From the NCBI GenBank assembly GCA_903953615.1, contig CAJBKH010000147.1, forward strand, positions 1-18,798: a DNA stretch of 18,798 bases, read 5' to 3'. Below are positions 14,205-18,798 of the stretch, piece after piece. The notes under the pieces were generated by a model that searched no databases, was not told the DNA's origin, and worked only from the letters and a program-made list of their open reading frames with translations. The translations under genes were made by a program, and so were the position numbers. Position 1 is the first letter of the stretch. Every line of letters begins with the position of its first letter. Source of the stretch: an uncultured Bacteroidota bacterium (GTDB taxonomy: Bacteria > Bacteroidota > Bacteroidia > NS11-12g > UBA955).

Positions 14205-14972
14205 TTATTTCCCCATTGCCTCTAAACGCAATTGGGTTAACACCTTCTTGGTTTGTGCAGAGAAATCGCCATTCATCATCCATTCATAATAGCTAGGTTC
14301 TATTTTCAAAACATCTTGAACGGTTTTGCCTTTGTGCTTGCCAAAATTGAACACGGCTTGCTTTTTATCGTTGTATACCAAGCGACCAGCAAGATCCACT
14401 AAGTTGCTCTGACCGCTGAATTGGTGTAGGAAATCGATGTTGTTTTCTAAGTCTTGGTAGTGCTCGATTTGCGCTTGAATAATGTCCCAAGTAGCCTCGG
14501 TATCGGCCTTAGCGCTGTGGGCGTTTTCGAGTGTTTTTTGACAATAGAATTTATAGGCTGCACTTAAATTTCGGGGTTCCATTAAATGAAAAATGCGTTG
14601 TGCGTCTATGAATTTTCTTTTTAGTGTATCGAATTCAACGCCTACACGGTAGAACTCTTCGACCAACATAGGAAAGTCAAATTTGTTGCTATTAAAACCA
14701 GCAAAGTCGCAGTTCAATAAAAATTGATTAAGCTCATGTGCCTTTTGTCTAAAGGTGGGTTCGTTGGCTACATCGGCATCGGTAATGCCGTGCACTGCAG
14801 TGGCTTCTGCACTTATGGGCATCTCTGGATTATAGCGCTGGTGTAAGTCGGTGCGACTGCCATCAGGCTGAACTTTGATCATATAAAGTTCGATGATGCG
14901 GTCTTTGGCAGTATTGATACCAGTGGTTTCCAAATCGAAAATCACCAAGGCTTTATTTAATTTTAGGTTCAT
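14205..14972 (-). CDS. DEDDh 3'-5' exonuclease (DnaQ-like) with ExoX-like C-terminal domain
   Basis: The 255-residue protein carries the DEDDh catalytic set: D13 and E15 in IFDLETTG, D99 in FNSNKFDFPML, H152 and D157 in AHSAKADTEAT. The catalytic domain spans about 6-170. A C-terminal module (about 208-248, VFNFGKHKGKTVQDVL then PSYYEWMM) matches the small ExoX-like C-terminal / DUF3820 type domain found behind such exonucleases. The likely role is removal of single-stranded DNA ends in repair, or proofreading-like trimming; the polymerase III epsilon subunit itself is less likely without a clear alpha-binding tail. It lies 33 bp downstream of trmD on the same strand and could be the last gene of the rpsP-rimM-trmD transcript. 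Confidence 0.9.
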   Translation of the reverse strand: MNLKLNKALVIFDLETTGINTAKDRIIELYMIKVQPDGSRTDLHQRYNPEMPISAEATAVHGITDADVANEPTFRQKAHELNQFLLNCDFAGFNSNKFDFPMLVEEFYRVGVEFDTLKRKFIDAQRIFHLMEPRNLSAAYKFYCQKTLENAHSAKADTEATWDIIQAQIEHYQDLENNIDFLHQFSGQSNLVDLAGRLVYNDKKQAVFNFGKHKGKTVQDVLKIEPSYYEWMMNGDFSAQTKKVLTQLRLEAMGK

Positions 14973-15005
14973 TTTAATGCAATATTTTTTAATTGTAAAA
15001 AAGCT

Positions 15006-15674
15006 TTACAAATTTGGTCTTCTTTGTTTGGTGCGCTCTTCGGCCTGCTCTTGGCGCCATGTTTCAATGTTTTTAAAATTGCCGGAAAGCAGTACATCTG
15101 GCACTTTTAAGCCTTGAAATTCTGCAGGGCGGGTATACACTGGTGGTGCTAATAAATCATCCTGAAAGCTATCGGTTAGGGCAGATTCTTCGTTACCCAA
15201 AACGCCTGGTATCAAACGAATCATACAATCGGTAATAATGGCTGCGGCTAGTTCTCCGCCTGTTAATACGTAGTTGCCAATCGATATTTCTTTGGTAACG
15301 TATAGTTGACGAATGCGCTCATCAATGCCTTTGTAGTGACCGCACAAGATAATAATATTTTCTTTTAGTGAAAGGGCATTGGCGATGGGTTGGTCTAGCA
15401 ATTCACCATCGGGCGAAGTGTAGATGATTTCGTCGTAAGTGCGCTCTTTTTTAAGTGCTTCAATAGCATTTGCAATCGGTTCGCACATCATTACCATGCC
15501 AGCACCGCCACCGTATTGGTAGTCGTCGATCTGACCGTGGGCATTAATGGCATAGTCGCGTAAGTTGATGAGATTAATCGTGGCAAAACCCTTGTCCTGC
15601 GCCCTTTTGATCATTGAGTGATTAAAGGGACTTTCCAATAATGCGGGTTGAACGGTGATGATATCGACTCTCAT
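15006..15674 (-). CDS. trmD: tRNA (guanine-N1)-methyltransferase
   Basis: TrmD methylates G37 next to the anticodon of tRNAs reading CUN, CCN and CGG codons, using S-adenosylmethionine, and prevents +1 frameshifting. The 222-residue product has YGGGAGMVMMCEPI, the trefoil-knot SAM site in CGHYKGIDERI and EISIGNYVLTGGELAA, and the linker leading to the C-terminal helical domain (PPVYTRPAEFQGLKVPDVLLSGN … WR). Length is slightly below the E. coli protein and normal for the phylum. One base separates it from rimM, so the two are almost surely co-transcribed. Confidence 0.96.
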   Translation of the reverse strand: MRVDIITVQPALLESPFNHSMIKRAQDKGFATINLINLRDYAINAHGQIDDYQYGGGAGMVMMCEPIANAIEALKKERTYDEIIYTSPDGELLDQPIANALSLKENIIILCGHYKGIDERIRQLYVTKEISIGNYVLTGGELAAAIITDCMIRLIPGVLGNEESALTDSFQDDLLAPPVYTRPAEFQGLKVPDVLLSGNFKNIETWRQEQAEERTKQRRPNL

Positions 15675-15675
15675 A

Positions 15676-16185
15676 CTACAAATCTAAAATACCATCTGGG
15701 AAATGGGCAGTAATTGTTTTAAGTTCATCGTTCACCTCTAAGATAAGGTCGGGGTGAAAAGGGAGCAAGGTATCTTTATAGCCGTTTCTAAATTCTAATA
15801 AGGTTTGATTTGGCATAACAACAGTATCTGTAATGCGGTATTCAATTTTAGTTTCCTCATCTATTAAAGTGTAGTCGTTGTAGGTAAAGGCAGCTTCGGT
15901 ATTTTCTGGCACGAATTCCATTACTTGTTTGCCTACCACTATGCCAGCTTCTTCAATTGAGTTGATACCACTGAGTTTAATGATACCGCCATCTTCGTTG
16001 TAATTGTCTATTTTAAATGGAACAAATTTTTCGTTGATGTTTACCAATAAGAAACCAGTCGGCTCAAAATCTTCAAATTCGTCGTCAATAGCAATTTTAA
16101 TATGGCCTTTATAGCCATGGGTTCTTAAAAGAAAACCCACCTTGCGGGTGGGTTTATCATGAATATTAATTGTTTTGCTTGCCAT
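15676..16185 (-). CDS. rimM: Ribosome maturation factor RimM
   Basis: RimM binds S19 in the 30S head during 16S rRNA maturation. The 169-residue product shows the N-terminal RimM barrel (KVGFLLRTHGYKGHIKIAIDDEFEDF, the GxHGxxGxxKV-type motif here as RTHGYKGHIKI) and the C-terminal PRC-like barrel ending in LLPFHPDLILEV and TAHFPDGILDL. Both are diverged but typical of Bacteroidota RimM. It lies 15 bp downstream of rpsP and 1 bp upstream of trmD. The first codons contain a strong hairpin followed by a U-rich run (16127-16155), which may limit expression of rimM and trmD compared with rpsP. Confidence 0.93.
   Translation of the reverse strand: MASKTINIHDKPTRKVGFLLRTHGYKGHIKIAIDDEFEDFEPTGFLLVNINEKFVPFKIDNYNEDGGIIKLSGINSIEEAGIVVGKQVMEFVPENTEAAFTYNDYTLIDEETKIEYRITDTVVMPNQTLLEFRNGYKDTLLPFHPDLILEVNDELKTITAHFPDGILDL
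16127..16155 (-). terminator. Terminator-like hairpin inside the start of rimM
   Basis: In mRNA sense AAACCCACC (16155-16147) pairs with GGTGGGTTT (16141-16133) around the loop CGCAA, a 9-bp stem with six G-C pairs. It is followed by TCTTTT, making a U-rich run with the end of the stem. It covers codons 11-18 of rimM, so it would act as an attenuator or a translational brake and not as an operon end. Confidence 0.4.
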
Positions 16186-16200
16186 ACAAAAAGCTTTGAA

Positions 16201-16989
16201 TTAAGCTTCTGGTGTTTCAGCAGCAGGAGCATCTGTTGCAGGTGCTTCTTCTACAGGCGTCTCAGCAGCCGGTACCTCTGTTTCAGGTGTTTCGGTTGCA
16301 GGAGCAACTATTTCAGGTGTTTCTGTAGCAGGCGTTTCAGCAGCCGGCACCTCTATTTGAGGTGTTTCGGTAGCAGGAGCAACTATTTCAGGTGTTTCTG
16401 TTACTGGAACTTCAACTGGTGATTCGATAACAGTGTTGTCAACCGGAGTTTCAACAACTGCAACTTCTTCAACAACTGGATTTTCGGCAGCAATTCTTGC
16501 TTGCTCAGCAGCTTCAGCTTCTGCAATTTTAGCAGCAGCAGTAGCAGCAATAGCAGCAGCTTTAGCTTCTTTAATAGCTGTTTCAGCTTTAAATTTAGCA
16601 GCAGCAGTTTGTGCTTTTTTGTCTGCAAGACCTTCGCGTTTGCTTTGAACTTTAGCTTCTTTAGTAGCAGTCCATTCAGCAAATTTAGCATCGGCTTGTT
16701 CAGCAGTCATAGCGCCTTTGCGCACACCACCATGTAAGTGATGCAACATCATTGCACCTTTGTAAGATAGGATGGCTTTTACGGTGTCTGTAGGAACAGC
16801 TCCGTTGTCTAACCATTTAACTGCGTGTTCAAGATTCAGGTTAATTGTTGCAGGATTAGTGTTTGGGTTGTAATCACCAATTCTCTCAATAAATCTACCA
16901 TCTCTCGGAGCACGTGCATCTGCCGCCACAATGTAGTAGTAGGCTTGTTTTTTGCGTCCATGACGCTGTAATCTTAATTTTGTTGACAT
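16201..16989 (-). CDS. rpsP: Ribosomal protein bS16 with a long C-terminal extension
   Basis: The first 80 or so residues are a standard bS16 (STKLRLQRHGRKKQAYYYIVAADARAPRDGRFIERIGDYNP, then VKWLDNGAVPTDTVKAILSYKG). From the ATG at 16987-16989 the product is 262 residues, against about 80-90 for E. coli. The extension has a conserved-looking link (LHGGVRKGAMTAEQADAKFAEW), an Ala/Lys/Glu-rich helical segment (about 115-170) and an acidic Pro/Thr/Ala tail (about 173-262) built from ETPEIVAPATETP-type repeats. Bacteroidota bS16 proteins often have Ala-rich tails; this one is long. An upstream in-frame ATG at 17034 lies upstream of the promoter-predicted transcript start and is rejected. First gene of the rpsP-rimM-trmD cluster. 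Confidence 0.95.
   Translation of the reverse strand: MSTKLRLQRHGRKKQAYYYIVAADARAPRDGRFIERIGDYNPNTNPATINLNLEHAVKWLDNGAVPTDTVKAILSYKGAMMLHHLHGGVRKGAMTAEQADAKFAEWTATKEAKVQSKREGLADKKAQTAAAKFKAETAIKEAKAAAIAATAAAKIAEAEAAEQARIAAENPVVEEVAVVETPVDNTVIESPVEVPVTETPEIVAPATETPQIEVPAAETPATETPEIVAPATETPETEVPAAETPVEEAPATDAPAAETPEA
16254..16403. repeat. 75-bp tandem duplication in the rpsP tail
   Basis: Two adjacent 75-bp copies, 16254-16328 and 16329-16403, differ at only a few positions. In protein terms they encode two 25-residue units opening with TETPEIVAPATETP and ending with EVPAAETP plus one residue (residues 197-221 and 222-246). The period is a multiple of three, so copy-number change keeps the frame. 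Confidence 0.85.
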
Positions 16990-17004
16990 AAAATATTTAT
17001 AAAT

Positions 17005-17026
17005 CGCAAGTTCTCCATTTCTTGCG
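17005..17026 (-). promoter_or_regulatory. Stem-loop in the rpsP leader
   Basis: In mRNA sense CGCAAG (17026-17021) pairs with CTTGCG (17010-17005) around the 10-nt loop AAATGGAGAA. It begins two or three bases after the predicted transcription start and ends 15 nt before the rpsP ATG. The loop displays GGAG and an ATG that opens a 14-codon frame overlapping the rpsP start. A regulatory role is inference. Confidence 0.4.
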
Positions 17027-17031
17027 GGGTG

Positions 17032-17061
17032 CAAAAGTAAGAAATTATTTTAAAATAACAA
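17032..17061 (-). promoter_or_regulatory. Promoter of the rpsP operon
   Basis: On the - strand TTG (17061-17059), a 19-nt spacer and TACTTTTG (17039-17032) give a full match to the Bacteroidota consensus. The predicted start near 17028 gives a leader of about 38 nt. Confidence 0.6.
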
Positions 17062-17083
17062 AACGGCTTTAAAAAACATATCT

Positions 17084-17111
17084 GTATAGATGCGATTAAT
17101 CGCATCTATAC
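17084..17111. repeat. 28-bp perfect palindrome after the saccharopine dehydrogenase gene
   Basis: The half-site GTATAGATGCGA is mirrored exactly as TCGCATCTATAC around TTAA, a 12-bp stem with a 4-nt loop. It lies 21 bp beyond the stop of the - strand gene at 17133. Reading on that strand, six T residues follow about 7 nt after the stem, so it may end transcription. Perfect symmetry including the centre (GCGATTAATCGC) also suggests a dispersed palindromic repeat. Confidence 0.7.
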
Positions 17112-17132
17112 CCACCACTACAATGGAAAATA

Positions 17133-18443
17133 TTAAAATTGTATCCCAAAGGCCTCAAGTTCTGCTAGAACAGGATTGTAAAATTCTGCTGTTACAGGCG
17201 CTAATACCCCGCGGGCTTCGATTTTGTTTTCCAAAATTAATTTACTAGCAATCGCCAAAGGCAAGCCAACCGTTTTGGCCATGGCTGTATGGGTTTCGCT
17301 TATGCCTTCTAATGTCATGTGCACTGAACGCCATTGCTGCGTGCCATTTTGAGTATAGCCTATCTTATGCAACATCACAATTAAATCCTTATCAGTAGGC
17401 ATCAAATGCCACTTGGGTTTTAATATTTCTTCGAGTAGTTGGGCTGAAGTACCATTTGTAATAGGTAAGACTTCCCTACTAAATAGTCCTAGCCAATCTA
17501 GCTTTTCAATGTCAGCATCTGTGCAATGGGTAAGTGCTTTCACTTCTACTTTCAAATCAGCATGACCATCGGGCAAATAAGCGGCCAACCATTGCGAAAG
17601 GGTTGTACCTGCTTTTAAATGCAAGGGGGTTGTGTCGTCGGTAAGACCAAGTTCTACGATGACTTGCCATGCCGCTGCGTAGCCTTTTTTTCTAAATGTG
17701 CCGCGTTTCATAGAAGCCACATGTTCTAAATTATAAAGACCCATGTATTTTAATGAGTCGCGATTGGCGTAGGCTTCGTAAGTACCAGCGCCTTCAATTT
17801 CAAAAGTTTCAATGTGTTTGAACAATTGGTGATAGGGCACCATCTTGAGTTCGTTGTTATGCAAAAACTGAGCGGGAGCGCCTGCACCAGCGAGTACAAC
17901 GTTGCGAGGATTCCAACTGAATTTGTATTTCCATGGATTGTCGCCATCGCTTTCGTTGGCTACCAAACCACCGCAATAACTCTCAAAACTATTCATCACG
18001 CCTCCATCTGCTTTTATCGCATCCATCATTTGCATAGCGCTCATGTGGTCGATGCCCGGATCGAGGCCACATTCATTTAAGAAGATCAAACCTTTGTCTT
18101 TTGCAGCTTGGTGCAAGGCTTTCATCTCATCTGAGATATAGGAGGCGGTCCCCAAATTTTTATGGTGTTCTAAACAAAGTTTAGCAATATGGATGTGCAG
18201 CGCTGCGGGTAATAATGAAATTACCATGCGACTATCTTTAACCAATGCTTCTACCTTTGAATGGTCGAAAATATCAAGTTCTGTAAAGGTCAGTCCTTCA
18301 TGGTTTTGTAGTTTATTTTTTGCATAGCTAATGTCTTTATCGCAAACTAATAAAGTGCAATTATTGGCAATGCACCATTGTTGCAAGTATTCAATTAAAT
18401 ATAAACTGCTGCGACCAGCACCAAAAAGAAGGAGGTTGTTCAT
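17133..18443 (-). CDS. Saccharopine dehydrogenase-like oxidoreductase (LYS9 type)
   Basis: The 436-residue product opens with a Rossmann motif (LLLFGAGRSSLYLIEYL). It then has the saccharopine dehydrogenase substrate-domain signatures LGTASYISDEMKAL, NECGLDPGIDHMSAMQMMDAI and FESYCGGLVANESDGDNPWKYKFSWNPRNVVLAG, and the C-terminal part VGLPLAIASKLILENKIEARGVLAPV. Enzymes of this type convert saccharopine to or from 2-aminoadipate semialdehyde and glutamate. In a bacterium that makes lysine through DapA, a catabolic lysine role is more likely than synthesis. No partner lysine-ketoglutarate reductase is in view. A -7 box (18452-18459) lies 8 nt upstream of the ATG. The next gene upstream on this strand is the FAD protein, 65 bp away. 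Confidence 0.88.
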   Translation of the reverse strand: MNNLLLFGAGRSSLYLIEYLQQWCIANNCTLLVCDKDISYAKNKLQNHEGLTFTELDIFDHSKVEALVKDSRMVISLLPAALHIHIAKLCLEHHKNLGTASYISDEMKALHQAAKDKGLIFLNECGLDPGIDHMSAMQMMDAIKADGGVMNSFESYCGGLVANESDGDNPWKYKFSWNPRNVVLAGAGAPAQFLHNNELKMVPYHQLFKHIETFEIEGAGTYEAYANRDSLKYMGLYNLEHVASMKRGTFRKKGYAAAWQVIVELGLTDDTTPLHLKAGTTLSQWLAAYLPDGHADLKVEVKALTHCTDADIEKLDWLGLFSREVLPITNGTSAQLLEEILKPKWHLMPTDKDLIVMLHKIGYTQNGTQQWRSVHMTLEGISETHTAMAKTVGLPLAIASKLILENKIEARGVLAPVTAEFYNPVLAELEAFGIQF

Positions 18444-18451
18444 AGGAGGAG

Positions 18452-18459
18452 CAAAGGTA
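18452..18459 (-). promoter_or_regulatory. -7 box of the saccharopine dehydrogenase-like gene
   Basis: On the - strand this reads TACCTTTG, an exact TAnnTTTG match ending 8 nt before the ATG at 18443. No good -33 TTG is seen. The predicted leader is only a few bases. Confidence 0.4.
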
Positions 18460-18508
18460 AAGTTTTATTAAACGAAAGTAATTTCATTCAAGTTGAATTT
18501 AAAGAAAA

Positions 18509-18796
18509 TTAATCCCTCACCGCATTCGCGCATACCATGCCATCAATCGCAGCACTTACAATGCCGCCCGCATAACCAGCACCTTCGCCACAAGGGAATA
18601 AATTCTTAATCTCAGGATGGTGCAAAAATTCTTTGTCGCGGGGAATGCGCACGGGCGATGAGGTGCGGCTCTCGACTCCCACCAACAAAGCCTCAGTTGT
18701 GCGATAGCCATGCATGGTTTTTCCAAAATGGGTTAAGCCTGTTCTCATTGCTTTTACAATAAAATCGGGTAGTATTTGTTTCATTTCCACACTTTG
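18509..18796 (-). CDS. C-terminal end of a COG2509-type FAD-dependent dehydrogenase, 5' part outside the window
   Basis: The frame is open to the right edge, so only the last 95 or so residues are visible. They include RTTEALLVGVESRTSSPVRIPRDKEF and the strongly conserved IKNLFPCGEGAGYAGGIVSAAIDGMVCA, the C-terminal FAD-contact region of the uncharacterised NAD(P)/FAD-dependent oxidoreductases of COG2509, which are about 520 residues in full. Their substrate is unknown. The GTG at 18788-18790 and ATG at 18782-18784 are internal codons, not starts. Confidence 0.88.
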   Translation of the reverse strand, partial: QSVEMKQILPDFIVKAMRTGLTHFGKTMHGYRTTEALLVGVESRTSSPVRIPRDKEFLHHPEIKNLFPCGEGAGYAGGIVSAAIDGMVCANAVRD

Positions 18797-18798
18797 TA

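Noticed and set aside
16401..16691. Leucine/lysine-rich frame on the - strand and Ser/Ala-rich frames on the + strand over rpsP
   Set aside because: They arise from the Ala/Lys/Glu codon repetition of the rpsP extension read in other frames; composition is extreme and no start context supports them.
16990..17034. Longer N-terminus of S16 (MHPARNGELAIYKYF)
   Set aside because: It would begin upstream of the predicted transcription start and run through the leader hairpin; bS16 begins at the inner methionine.

Overview
The window reads as chromosomal DNA of a Bacteroidota (Bacteroidetes) bacterium. The signs are two proteins ending in type IX secretion C-terminal sorting domains (…KVVKI and …HKLIKL), repeated TAnnTTTG promoter -7 boxes, almost no Shine-Dalgarno sequences at start codons, lineage-typical families (DUF6913, DUF2805/TIGR03643, an Ala-rich extended ribosomal protein S16) and AT-rich DNA. 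I cannot place it to genus. Both window ends cut a gene: the 3' part of a secreted protein at the left and the 3' part of a COG2509-type FAD protein at the right.

Layout. 1-3641 (+): the end of a T9SS cargo protein overlaps by 4 bp a GT39/ArnT-like membrane glycosyltransferase, followed by a separate T9SS cargo protein with an IgGFc-binding-like region. 3645-8760 (-): ligA, then a 33-bp tandem repeat array, an AAA/DUF4143 ATPase, and the DUF6913-dapA pair. 8815-10901 (+): a small DUF2805 protein divergent from ligA, then ung, an FtsE-like ABC ATPase and an overlapping hot-dog thioesterase. 11066-12837 (-): a small heat-shock protein and an unrecognised polytopic membrane protein. 12963-14165 (+): a PcaF/PaaJ-type thiolase. 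14205-16989 (-): the rpsP-rimM-trmD cluster, with a DEDDh exonuclease where rplS sits in E. coli. 17133-18796 (-): a saccharopine dehydrogenase-like protein and the FAD protein fragment.

The gene content is mostly housekeeping: DNA repair and replication (ligA, ung, exonuclease), translation (rpsP, rimM, trmD), lysine metabolism (dapA for synthesis, a LYS9-like enzyme probably for catabolism) and envelope or secreted proteins. I see no transposase, integrase, prophage, CRISPR array, rRNA or tRNA. No intergenic gap exceeds 300 bases.

The least ordinary signals are non-coding or structural. A 10-bp inverted repeat can pair the 5' leader of hsp20 mRNA with its own start codon, which makes it an RNA-thermometer candidate. 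Five 33-bp repeats sit upstream of the AAA/DUF4143 gene. A terminator-like hairpin lies inside the first codons of rimM. A 28-bp perfect palindrome follows the saccharopine dehydrogenase gene. Ribosomal protein S16 carries an unusually long acidic Pro/Thr tail containing a 25-residue duplication. I found no clear multi-gene novel system.
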